Shown here piece after piece: positions 23,201-33,982 of a stretch of 64,000 nucleotides of DNA (its first letter is position 1; each line of letters opens with the position of its first letter). The stretch is from Rhodocollybia butyracea (taxonomy: Eukaryota > Basidiomycota > Agaricomycetes > Agaricales > Omphalotaceae): positions 186,001 to 250,000 of the forward strand of contig JADNRY010000036.1 in NCBI GenBank assembly GCA_015501585.1, in the 5' to 3' direction. Made by a program: the position numbers and the translations under genes. The notes beneath the pieces were generated by a model. The model did no database searches. It was given only the letters and a program-made list of their open reading frames with translations, and was not told where the DNA came from.

Positions 23201-24485
23201 TCCAAGTTGTCTTCATCCATCCCAATACTATGCCTTGGGACGTGTCCGCCCCCCTGGCCGGCTTCCTTGGTTCGGTGTGCGGGTGACTGTGGATCTGGGC
23301 GCCTCTATGGCATCTGGTGAGGTGCGGGATGTCATACCAAAGGAGGATAACGACTCAGATTTCCAAGTTCTGGTTGCCTCGTATGACGTCGAAGGAAATC
23401 TCACATCTTCTTGGTTTGATTACGGGATTGTTCGTCGTGAGGATAACCGTGGACACCTTCATGAGTTCAGCACATACACAGGTCGAGTGCCCTGGCAAGG
23501 ACTCCGGGTTCGTGTCATTCATGGGCCTCTCAGGGACAGTGGCATTGGAGTAGTTAAAGATGTCTCGGTGGACTCTCAATTGACCAGTATCAGTGGCCTT
23601 CTGCTTGACATCGAATTTGAGGGTGGGTACGTTTATGGGGAACGACGACGAGCACGCGTCGATTATGACCATGTTCGCCAACTTAACAACCGCTTCATTC
23701 ACGACGGCTGGTCATCAAGCATGGCTAAGAATGCTTATTTTCAATTCAAACTGGGGTACACTCCTAAGTACTCTGAACATGCCCAGGAATTACTTAGTCG
23801 ACCAGCATCGGTTTCGTCGCAGGCTATAGCCTTGCAACAGTCCTCACCTCCTCCGCCGTCTCCTGTTAGTGCGTATCTCCGATTCGCTGATCCGCGATGG
23901 AAAAATGCTTTCCAGCAAGATTTCTGGCTCTTGGATCGTCGTATTACCCAAACACTCGAATCCAGGGAAATATATATCTGGTCTCCAGTGGATGTAATAG
24001 ATATCCGAGTTTCCTTTCATGAAACTTCATCCGGCCTTGAACTTCGGTATGTCAAAGATCACAAAGGAGGGCGTAAAACCCCGGAGGTTGTTGACCCTCG
24101 CTGTCTCTCTGCCACTCCTATGTCTATGAAGCTAAAAGGCAGCGCAACTGCAAACGGACTGTATCTCATTTGTCTTGGGGAGCACACTGGAAAGGTCACA
24201 CGCCGCGTGAACTATCTTCCTGCTTATCCTCCCAATCCAGACAACGACATATGGGTATTGCAGGTCGTCCAATGTGTCTGGGCTCGAGGAAGAATGTTAA
24301 CCCATGAAGAGTCGATCGTTGCGCATGAACCTTTACTGAGACTCGGAAAGCAAACATTGGCCTTGGTCCATGAAGTAGAGAGGGAGAGGGCACACGGTAA
24401 TGCATTGATGGCTACTCTGCGCTTACAGCATGGAGGCTCCGCGCCCCATTATACTTTGGTGGATGGACAAGCTCAGAAAATCTGA
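20128..24485 (+). CDS. SPT5-like NGN/KOW protein, complete, about 1,386 aa
   Basis: Exons 20128-20178, 20232-21178, 21225-21308, 21352-21682 and 21738-24485 join in phase with introns of 43-55 bp. The first 450 residues are acidic and Pro/Ser-rich (FFIDDEAEESDVSELSD near the start). An NGN domain follows around residues 462-570, with the SPT5 signature VYKAHQPGYIYIEAQ. Several KOW-like beta segments come after it (EGDEVSFTRRFG ... GVVGTILKV, and WQGLRVRVIHGPLRDSGIG). Known SPT5 binds RNA polymerase and stimulates elongation; this is a divergent, duplicated form. The start MASSSSSNTS is chosen because exon 1 ends at a strong GTACGT donor. The fourth intron has two possible donors (21671 or 21683). 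A hammerhead ribozyme lies 186 nt after the stop. Confidence 0.85.
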
Positions 24486-24665
24486 CGCTAATATAAATCG
24501 TTTATGATCTATCGCGTATTTCTTGATTGTATCACATAGATATAGTTAGACTGGTGTCTCGTATGTACAACTTGGACTTACCTTTGATAGAAATGTATTA
24601 GTATCCTGTTTTGGGACTTTCTTTGTAGATAGTATAGTTTTCTGTTTATTATTTAGCTAAAGCAA
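24486..24665 (+). other. 3' untranslated region of the SPT5-like gene
   Basis: AT-rich. It shares scattered similarity with the sequence after the SPT5-like gene at 61-64 kb (for example CCCGTATGTAC-like and TAGAAATGTATT blocks), so the two genes were duplicated together with their 3' flanks. Confidence 0.6.
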
Positions 24666-24718
24666 GCGGTCGGGGTAGCGTAGCCCCCTGATGAGAGCTC
24701 TCGCCGGCTCGAAACCGC
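24666..24718 (+). ncRNA. Hammerhead ribozyme, type III
   Basis: All core elements are in order. Stem III 5' strand GCGGT (24666-24670), cleavage-site C at 24671 (GTC), stem I GGGG/CCCC closed by an 8-nt loop (24672-24687), CTGATGA (24688-24694), stem II GAGC/GCTC (24695-24710), GAA (24711-24713), and stem III 3' strand ACCGC (24714-24718). The U16.1-A15.1 and G10.1-C11.1 pairs are present. Stems I and II are closed, so the molecule is open at stem III. A second copy lies on the minus strand at 60961-61011, after another SPT5-like gene. Cleavage would cut the transcript between the coding region and its 3' end. Confidence 0.85.
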
Positions 24719-24964
24719 ACTCATCTAAAGCCGCGGCTGTTTCCCGAGTCCTGCGTTCGGAGACGGTCAACTATAGAAAGCCACGGTTTGTTTACGGTGC
24801 GTCAATTGTTCTAAGATACAATTGTTTGGTAATGAACAGGAAATCCCGTGCAGGTTATGTTACCTTTGTGCTAGAAAAAAAAATCAACAACCCTTTCACA
24901 CATCTGAGCAATCAGAATCTGAAGAACAATCGTCTCTGCCAAGTTCCTTCTCCCTCCACTCAGC

Positions 24965-27115
24965 ATGTCCCTTCGTCCTCGTTTGAAGAAGAAACCACAG
25001 CGTCCACCAACGCCGACCGCAGCAGCATACCGACTTAGTTCAACCGACTACCAACAAACGACGCAAAAATCAAAATAACGGGCTAGTAATACTACCGAAT
25101 GGGGTTCTGTTAACTCAGAAGCCTGGGCTGCCTCGCCTGCCCGGACAGGTGGGTCTACGAGGGGAACGACCGGTGGACTTAGACAACATCGCTCTCGCTA
25201 GAGAAGAAAGCTTAGCACCCCTACCTTCACTTGGGGAATAGGTATTCTGGGATGGAGCGAATCTTGGATCACCTTCCAAACATCGGGCGAAACGGCTTAG
25301 GCAATGGGAGCGTTGCTCCTCCCAGTCTATCTGGAATTGCAACGTCGAACAAGATCATTGCGAGGTGAAGCTGTTCTTAACGTCGAAGATCGAAAATGTA
25401 AATGTTGTCAAACGGCGCGAAAACTCTCAATCTAGGTGATTCGTTTCTTAAGTAGGCTGTCTTCCTGCTTTCTATAATACAATAGGCCATTAAACACTTT
25501 CTTGACGCAGAAATTGAGCAGATTGAGCTCTGGGCTTCCGATTGTTCCAGCGCCTCAGTACAGCTCGTTCGTAGTGGCCTCTTCCCATGTTCTCCCATAT
25601 TTCCAACCCTCGCCGTCGATATCTGTTTACCAGATTTTGTACGGCGACTCTTCCTTCGTATCGCCCCGAACTATACCGCTTGGTGCAGCGCAGCCACTGA
25701 TTTCCTGAGTTCTCAAGGCTATCATCTTCCTGGAGACGATCCTTTGAGACGGCGTTTCGCCAACGCACTCCAGTGGTTCATATCCCTGAATGACATGACC
25801 TCAACTCATATCGACATCATACATGGCGTTCGTGCGGACCTGATACCGTGCTCATCTGTGAGCGGGACCTACCGAAGCCCGGCCGCTCACTGTGACCGCG
25901 CGACCCCTGCACTCATTGAGGACCTGTCGAGTGACTCAGACGTCGAAACTCCCAGACCAAAGAGGAGAGGAGTAAGTGTAGAAGAGGTGGTTGACGAAGA
26001 AGCTGGAGAATGCGCTTCGCGAAAGCGGAGCCGGGAAAGCTCCAGTGATGAGGAGGAGTGGGATCCCTGCGCCGAAGATTCACGCTTTAAGCCGTTGGTA
26101 CGGTTACTGAATATCTTCGCACACGTTGCCCCCTCTGTTTTGGAGGAAGTTCGTAAGTGTTTGTTTGCTGCATTCATGTTCCAATTACTGACCTTCTCAA
26201 AGACGAGGTCAATGCCTGGAAACGCTACGTCGACTCGATACGTCCAATACCCGGAAACGCCAAAAGACCAAAGACAATTCCAAAGACACCTCGGAAGACC
26301 ACGACGATTACGCAATTTACGAGTACCAAAATCAGTGCTCGATGGCTGTCTAGCGAGCTTCACCGCCGCGGACGAGGCTCGTATCAAGGGTAGTACCCAA
26401 TTCTTCGATGTTACCGCTAACATGACGCTCCTGTGCCGACATGACCGTCCTCTGTTCCGCGTAAACATGACAACTGCAGGAGAAGGACAGCACTATGTGT
26501 TAGCGTTGCTTGGTAAATTATTTGAACACCTTCCTCCAGACTTTTTCGTCCGCCTACTGTACGACATTGAAGCTGTGACAAATGGGGTTTTCTCAAATCG
26601 TACATGAGTCGAATGACGTTTGCAGTGTCGATTTTCCGTGCCTTCGGACACCAATGGCCGTGTCAGATAGTATAGTGTCTTGGATATGGCTTATGCGATG
26701 GTGAAGGGGCGGAACGCCTGTGGCATGCGCTCAGCCATCTAATTGCCTACGGCCGGGTCGCAGGAGTATGGTTTAATATCTGATATTCGATGATAAGCTA
26801 ACATGCCGTTGTAGTACTATGTCCGCATGTACAACCTTGACAGCCAGTTCAACTTCAACAATGAGGAGAACCTATTCAAGCTCGGGGTTGGCTGCGACGG
26901 AAAGTTCACGCATGTGATGTGAAACTGAAAGAAGCCGAGCAAGTTCTTAGTGAGTGTGGTTTTACGGAAGACGTGCTTCGTCGGGAATGGGAGGCGCAAG
27001 TCAAGGCTCAGACAAAGCCGTTGCCGCGTAAGTTCCTTGCACTACTAATATGATATCGCTAACTCATCTTTATTAGGGCAACACATGTGGGCCCCATCTA
27101 ACCATGGTACTTAAC
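24965..27115 (+). pseudogene. KDZ transposase, decayed
   Basis: Seen in order: an N-terminal MSLRPRLKKK-like basic start (24965), a Cys-rich RKCKCCQTARKLSI remnant near 25390 (CxC cluster), an IEQIELWASDC ... GLFPCSPIFPTLAVD region (25510-25640), then DPLRRRFANALQWF (25740), an acidic insert, CLASFTAADEARIKG (26340), FDVTANMTLLCRHDRPLF, LLYDIE, FAVSIFRAFGHQWPCQIV (26625), GLCDGEGAERLWH, LDSQFN and EWEAQVKAQTKPLPR (27000). These are conserved blocks of the Kyakuja-Dileera-Zisupton transposases common in mushrooms. Several frame changes, stops and a short deletion after CQIV show that it is dead. It lacks the C-terminal end. Confidence 0.85.
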
Positions 27116-27584
27116 TCTCACATCCTCCACTGACAGCGCAATGTACCAGACATTGACCCGACACATTGCACGTTATGCCTTAAAAATCACGGTAAACACC
27201 ATCACGGACACCATCACGGGCAAATGCTGTAGCAGGTCCCTCAGCCTCATCTGTGGCTCAAAAATATGGCTCTACTTCTCTTCTTGAGAAAGAGACAAAG
27301 ATGAAGATTTGGGGTTTTAAAATAGCTTAATTTGTTTAAAAAACGCCTTTTCGTAGTTTAGATGGGCTAAAGGCAAAATTTCGGTCAAAAATCACTGATT
27401 TTGGTCAAATTTGAGGAGTCTGAGGGAAAATTGGTTCGGTCAAAAATGTCCAGCTCAGGGGGGTCAGGTATCTAGGCTCACCACTCACTATCAGGGGCCC
27501 TTTTCCACCCCAAAGTACGCACATCCCGCACGACGGGTCAAAATCAACGTGGTCTTGGTTCATTCGTCGCCCCCGCACTTTTTT
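27116..27584. other. Non-coding spacer
   Basis: No gene seen. It contains a three-fold CACCATCACGG repeat near 27195-27225. Confidence 0.5.
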
Positions 27585-27822
27585 CAGTGACAATGTTGCT
27601 GGCCATTCACTTCGTTCAGGCGGCGCGACTTTCCTTGCTCAAATGGGAACACCTACAGAGCTTATTCAAGCCACCGGTCGCTGGGCTTCTGACGCTTTTA
27701 AAATCTACAGAGAGCGTGGACCGCTTCAAGGAAGGGAATTTGTTGGCTCGACGGAAGATTTTGTTCAACTTGGTCATCATAGGCAAAAGACACAACAATT
27801 CGATACCTATCTCACACGATAG
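27585..27822 (+). pseudogene. Tyrosine recombinase C-terminal fragment
   Basis: After a TTTTTTCAG acceptor the frame reads DNVAGHSLRSGGATFLAQM, then ATGRWASDAFKIYRERG, then a tail to TAG at 27820-27822. The HSLR, GRW and terminal Tyr are the second half of a tyrosine-recombinase active site of the type found in Agaricomycete DIRS or Crypton elements. The N-terminal half, with the first catalytic Arg, is absent. Confidence 0.7.
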
Positions 27823-28009
27823 TAATTATTGTAACGCGTTGAGTATTGAAACCGACGATTGAGTTGGCAGAGATCCGGAAGCTGTGACCAGTGAACGACT
27901 CGATTGGTTTCGTAGACTGCGAATTAGTCGGTGCAATGTCAAGTTTTCAAGTCATGGTCTGCTGCAAACAAGGCTTCACAGAAGAGTTGTTGCTAAAACC
28001 AACAATATT

Positions 28010-29560
28010 TTGCTACAAACAAGTTCTGTTAGATTCTGGATCCTACGAAGACATTCTCCCTTTCAGTACTTCCTTTTCTGTCGTTTACTTTAATGACTCT
28101 GATGCCTCCACCCTAGCCAGCTTCCCAGTGCCACCATCAGTGGAGTTGAAAGAAGAATAGAACCAGACATACCCAACTTTCAATCTCTACTTTTCTCTCT
28201 TTCATCCTCGGCTTTTTTGAGCATGTCGGATTTTTCTTGATTTTAAGCGGCCTATGGACTGTATAAGAATAGATATCTAGTAGGAAGGCACCAACTTTCA
28301 CCTCATTGGATCACCGGAAGACTTTCTGAGAGACACTCGCCCACCGCGTTTAAGGATTTTTAGACCAAAATATAACTGCAACTGGGGAGAGCAGGCCATC
28401 CTAGCGCTCTTTTATAACCTTCGATCACATCATCTATGGAACATATTACCCACAGGTTCAAGGACTGGATACTTCCAGAATTGTCAGGAAAATGTCGTTT
28501 ATGATCAGCTTCGACGAGTGCAAGTTGCGGCATAGAAACAAAATTGTCGAACGAAGGCGCCTACATAAATCTTTACCATAAATCTTCGAACGAAGGCGCC
28601 TAAATCTTTGACTATGATTGCTTCTCTTGTGCCAATAAAGTGTTCATGTCATGTTCTGGAACAATGCGTTCAGTGGTGTCCTATCCTTTTTATCATCTTC
28701 CAGGACCCAATCGAGCTGGAAAAATTGCGAAGTAGAACGGCGATGGATTTGAAACAACCCTTACTCGTCCCGTAATCTCAATGGGACCGTGCCGGTACTT
28801 CCTTGTTTCAAGAACTCCTCGAAGTTGTCTGCATCATAGGCGGGTCGGATGACGGTAGGTTTCTTGTTCGTCATTCGTCAAATGTGTGGTAACGAAAATC
28901 GGATAAATCAAAACATTCTCATCGCCAGAGCAACGTTATACAGCTTTTTACTCGTGGTGGCCCCGATACGCCGTTCACCTTCTCCAATTTGGCTACAGCC
29001 TGGGACTCTGACATAACGTCTCATGGGGTCTGATTATTGGCGGGAAACAAAGGAATTTGGCAGAGAAATGAAGAGCAGAGGCTAGGTTTGCAAACATGCA
29101 TTAATTCGGCATGGCTTGCGAGGATTACCCGAGTTATTGATGGCATTGAAGGCTGCTGAACAAGGAACACTAGTTGCAGTGGGCGGAGCAAGGCAAATAT
29201 CCATTTTTAAGATCCATGCGTTTACTGACGGTTCTACAGCCCTCAAGAGTCCTCAGATATCCTCAGGGCTCATAACCTTCTTTCTACGTTGGATACCTCC
29301 CTCAGACCGGTTATTTTGACAATACTCGCGCAGCTGGTACGGATTACAGCGCATAGTGTCCTGACGTGACACTCCTCTCACTCTTTCTGCATCTCAGGCC
29401 TCTCAATTTTAGTCTGGGCCCTTCTGGCCCGCCGTTTAATCACACATGCATACTACCTTCGTTCCGTTAACGCTGTACTATATCAACAGGCGCCACCGGG
29501 AATTACTTAGTGGAGGCTCTACTTCTACTATGGAAGTACCTCCTTCATTCCATATCTAGC
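28010..29560 (+). repeat. Left arm of a large inverted repeat (copy A)
   Basis: It matches the reverse complement of 31080-33075 in several blocks: TATTTTGCTAC near 28010, the GATATCTAGTAG region near 28270, the CGAACGAAGGCGCC region near 28545, the GTGTCCTA block near 28676, and the TCTACTTCTACTATGGAAGT block near 29520. Compared with the right arm it lacks about 600 bp that hold the gene at 32427-33006. The shared conserved antisense frame (ENVLIYPIF-like) lies near 28900 on the minus strand. Confidence 0.7.
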
Positions 29561-31079
29561 TTTGACGAGATCACCATAGGTCAGAGAAACATGTATTCAA
29601 GCCATAAGATGCCTTGTCCAAGCAAAAATTTGAGCGTACTTATAAAGATTCGTGGAGTCGCGAACGGATGAGAAAATTGCAGATGTAGCGACCGAAGGCA
29701 ACAAAACACATTCTCATCCTTGATATCATCTGCAGAGTCTTCCTCAGATAACTCAATCATAAGACCTCTCTGGTGCTATTGGTGTTAGGTGGTTGATGAC
29801 CAAAAAAGCTGTAGATACAGAGCTCCACTCCAATATTCAGAACATTAATCTCAGCGATCGTGAATTCGATCTTGAGTGCACATACTCTAAACCAGCTATC
29901 ATTGTGATCGTAGAAAACGTTCAAATTACATTTGAAGCGGTACTGGAGGGTACTGGTCCGCGATGTCGAGATTGCATAGGCACGTTCGCCACGTTGTGCA
30001 GGGTCAATACTCCACTGCAGGTTAGGTGGTGATCGAGGTGGAGGATGGTGGTGGTGGCGTTCAAGATTTTGGTGAAAGACAGCCCCCACTGTCTTTGGGG
30101 CGAGGCATTCCAGGAATACAGCCAGGAATAATATGAAATGGGATCTCCTCTGGCTCGGTTTAGGCCTGATGGTGGACAGCATCATGCGAGCTCCAAACAT
30201 CTCAGACTTGTCAGACCAAGACTCTTGAAGATCGTAACTTCTTCCTCCGAGACCTCTGTAAGCCTGTAAGCTGGCAGATTGCCTTCAGGGACGAGAGAGT
30301 GAGGCTAGATTTGCAGTAGAAGACAGGTTTGAGAAATATTGTTTGGTGAAGGCGGTGGCGATACTGAATTCGGAAAGGAACGAGAAAAAAGGTTGACAAG
30401 GTCTATTCACGATATTCACCAAGTTTTCGTGCGTCAGAGCTTCCTGTTTGGTCATAAAGTCAATCCTAACCTGACTTTCAATTCTGCGTTCATCTTCAAA
30501 GCTTTACCTTTTGAAGAGGCTCCAGACTTGGGCCCTCGTACATCGACATCTCCGCTTTTGTTCGAAGCGTAATAAGCTTGATTGAAAGAGGCGGAACCCA
30601 GAGCTATAACGCTGTTTGTAGAGGTGTATCCGAGCGCGAAAATCCGGAAGATGAAAAGCAAGCCCAACTGAGTGTCTCGCCTTTGATTGAACGTACCTGT
30701 GGTGGAAAGGGAAAATTAATAAGTGAAGGAGACCTCGTACCGCTTTGGCACTCTCCTTAAGGTCAAACTGGAATGTCTCACAACCAGACATTCCAGTTGT
30801 CTCGTTCTTTCCTCCGTGTCCTGAATGTTCAGAGATGCCACATCTCTCGTTGGACAACGACTTATAGTCCCTTTCACTTCTGAGGAAGAGATCACCCCTG
30901 GAATCGATTGTTCAAGGAATTGAATAACGATGCGGTTCTGCTTGTGAACGCAGAGTCGATGGAGTAACAGTCCACGGCTAGCGGTCGCCGATAGGTTCAA
31001 TCGCTTCCTAAAGCTGTATGGGTATAGCTGTCTGGGTATCAAGCAAAGCTGGGGTGTCTCCCTCAGTTGAGGTGTTACT
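29561..31079. other. Centre of the inverted repeat, weak coding signals on the minus strand
   Basis: No assignable gene. Minus-strand frames at 29757-30200 (hydrophobic N-terminus, His/Pro-rich middle) and 30452-31084 show some coding-like stretches that could be remnants of one multi-exon gene. I could not join them with confidence or recognise them. Confidence 0.35.
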
Positions 31080-33075
31080 TCCATAGTAGAAGTCCTCCGT
31101 TAAGCATGTTCAGGTAATTCCCAGTAGTGCCTGGCGTGTTTCTGCCAGCGGATAAAGGCCAGCAGTACAGCGTTAACGGAACGAAGGCAGTATGCGCGCA
31201 TGTGTGACTGAACGGCGGGCCAGACTGCAGAAGGGCCCAAACCAAAAATGAGAGGCCCGAAATGGAGAAAGAGTAGGCGGAGTGCCCTGACGTGGCGCTA
31301 TGCATGTAATCGCGAGTATCCTCAAAATAACCAGTCTGAGGGAGGCATCCAACGTTGAAAGAAGGCCAGGAGGGTATTTGAGGACTCTTGAGGGCTGTAG
31401 AATCGTCCATGGATCTTAAAAGCCGATTTTGCCTTGCTTCGCGTTCCAAGTTCAACAGCCCTCTATTCCTTAATGCCATCAATAACTGAGAAGGTCAGAG
31501 AGAAGATGAACGGCACATCGAGGCTGCCACGATTCGATAGCTGAATAATATTGCTTGTCACCTCTGGTGCAGCGACTGAAAATGCTTTGGTTGGACGCCG
31601 CAACGACACATTTGTCACTTATGACACGAACGACGAACAAAAAACGTACCATTCGGATCCGTCATCCGACCCGCCTTCATGACATTAACACAACTTTCGT
31701 TTCCTGCAGACAAGTTCGAGGAGTCGCATATAAATGCCTGAGATCGCGGGACGAGTGGGGCTTCAAATCCATCGGCATTCTACTTCGCAATTTTCCAGTT
31801 CGATCGGGTGCTGGAAGATGATAAAAGCATAGCATAGGACACTACCGAACCCGTTGTGGTACTAATTCAATTTAGGCGCCTTCGTTCGACAATTTTGTTT
31901 CTATGCCGCGACTTGCATTCGTGGAAGCTGATCATAAGCGGCCTTTTCCTGATAATTCTGGAGGCATCCAGTTCTTAAACCTGTGGGTAATATGGTTTCA
32001 TGGATAATGCGATAGAAGGTTATAACAGGAGCGCTAGAACCACCTGCTCTGTCCCCCAGTTGCAGGGATATTGTCGACAATTTGGCCTACTAAAAAATCT
32101 TAAACGCCGCGGGACAGCGTACTTGGATGCACTCAGACAATTTTCCAATGATCCACCGAGGTGGAAGTTGGTGCTTCTACATCTACTAGATATCTATACT
32201 TATTCACAGCATAGGGAGCGCCCAACTCAGCGGCCTTCGCTCAAAACCAAGAAAAAACCAACATACTCAAAAAATCAAAGAATAGAAGCAGGAAAAGAGA
32301 GAAAAGTTGAAATCGAGGGTTGGGTAAGTCTCTTTCTACTATTCTCCCAACTCCCTTAATGACGGCACTGGGAAGGTGGCCAAGGTGAACGTATTGGTGA
32401 ATGACCCCTACGGTATCGTTCCGTCGATGTCAAACTCGGCCGCGATTTTCAACCGAAAGAAGCATGCTGCCCAAGGGCACATATCTTCCGAAACCACGAA
32501 GCTCTTCTCTTCGCTTGCAACTCTTGAGCAAAATTCTATATTTTATGAAAAATTTAGTATGACTCTTTCTAGAGGTCGGAATATTACCTTTTCCATGAAG
32601 GATATTAGAGAATATCCTTCAGTAAACATGCCCAAACTGTCACCGCTGCAGTACTTGCAGAAGCTGCAGGCATTTTGGGATGACGATTTACCTACATGGG
32701 ATCCTCAAAACATCTGTCCAACAATTGGAGGGGAGAAATTAGCAGTGAAGTACTGGAAAGAGGTTTTCGCTAAAGCTGGCCATTGGCGAGAGAGTAGGAT
32801 TCGGACTCAATGGCATGGCTGGAAGGTACTATATCTTTCATAACTTGTAATGTTTGTTTTAACATGATGGACAGGCACTTATGTCAGGTCTTGAATCTCA
32901 TGGAAACTCTGTTGAGCGCTTTTTGCAAGTGCATAGGGACCGCGAGCAGGGATTAGGCATCAAAATGATTGTTAAACATCTGCGAGAACAGAAAAGGAAG
33001 TATTGAAAGGGAAATTATCTTCATTGTACAGGGATCCTGAATCTATTAGAACTGTTCGTAGCAAAATACTAAGTA
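31080..33075 (-). repeat. Right arm of the large inverted repeat (copy B)
   Basis: Inverted copy of 28010-29560, longer because it retains the gene at 32427-33006. A plus-strand frame near 31580-31680 (NDTFVTYDTNDEQKTYHSDP) is also conserved in copy C and, degraded, in copy A, which suggests that part of the unit was once protein-coding. Confidence 0.7.
32427..33006 (+). CDS. Uncharacterised WDD/RTQW-family protein, 176 aa
   Basis: Exons 32427-32825 and 32875-33006 join in phase across a 49-bp intron (GTACTA..GACAG). The protein is homologous to the first part of the gene at 50766-51771. Both share a YSLT/FSMTL strand, an acidic FWDDDLPTWD segment, a KYW motif, SRIRTQWHGWK and, after the intron at the same place, an LM ... 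SVERFL helix. The pattern of aromatic and acidic residues and the shared intron indicate a real family of unknown function. The ATG at 32427 is the first in frame after an open upstream stretch. Carried inside the right arm of the inverted repeat. Confidence 0.6.
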
Positions 33076-33099
33076 CCAATTCGTAGCTCTTGATAAGTA

Positions 33100-33982
33100 A
33101 CTCAAAGTCATGGTCTAAGAAGCAATCCCCTTGGTGTTTCAACAATGAAGTAATGAGAATTGTTGAAAAGGGTAAGGCCAACTCGAGGTTCACGGCTAAG
33201 CAACTCAAGAATCACCAGGGACCCTTTTTAGCCAAATCATATAGGTTACTCGCACGGAGGTGGCCAGGTATGCCTCCGCTTATGCCGCCCCCAATAATCT
33301 GGTTGACACCGTCCCTTAGAAGGAACCATCGAACACCAAACACTCAGCCCAAAATCGCAAGGTCCTCGAGGGCATCTTGGTGAACTCAGCAGTCCGGAGG
33401 CTCTCAGGCATTGTGAACAGCGCCTATAAAAAGTTCAGTCCTAACATGTACGAAGAGTACAAGGAGTGTAACGCGAGGCTTCACGACTGGAAGCCTTCCC
33501 TCCACCAAAACTTCAAAAACAGCGTTTTCGCTGCCACTACCATCAAATACAGCGACGAGAACGCTCAGACGGTCGCCGATGATCACTACGACCACGTTAA
33601 CCATGCCCCCGGTAGCTGTACAATTAGCAATGTTGGCGACCACGGTGATACCCGCGGCGGTGAAATCGTACTCTGAAATCTCAGTGTTGTTCTCCAGTTC
33701 CCCACTGCCTCCAGCATTATCATTCAATCGGCTATCTTACGCATCAGAATCTACCTATCCAACCTGGCGAGCGTCGTTACTCCATTACTTACTCGGTACT
33801 CTGCCGGAGCCCTTTTTCGGTATGTTTATAACGGCTTCCGGAATGACAAGGATCGCCTTGCGCGTGCTACAGCTCAGGAGCTGCAGGAGTGGAAACAGGA
33901 GAGCACTCAGCGTTGGAAGCGTTCCTTGGAAAAATTTAGAGTCTGGTTGCCCAATGAGTCTGTCTCGAAATCGAAGGAATAG
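33100..33982 (+). pseudogene. TET/JBP-like 2OG-Fe(II) dioxygenase, decayed
   Basis: The frame reads a GYSHGGGQ segment, a 50-bp intron (33270-33319, GTATGC..CTTAG), then KEPSNTKHSAQNRKVL, RRLSGIVNSAYKKFSP, FKNSVFAATTIKYS, a HYDHVN segment in the place of the iron-binding His-x-Asp, GDTRGGEIVL, and finally RYSAGALFRYVYNGFRN and an RW-rich tail. This order matches the TET/JBP dioxygenases expanded in Agaricomycetes, some of which oxidise 5-methylcytosine. Broken by a frameshift before GYSHGGGQ (about 33240) and a TGA at 33674-33676 in the place of a conserved Trp. Such genes are known to be associated with KDZ elements. Confidence 0.7.

Noticed and set aside
29757..30200. Secreted protein with a His/Pro-rich middle (minus strand)
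   Set aside because: A hydrophobic start is visible, but there is no splice support, no family, and it lies in the centre of an inverted repeat.
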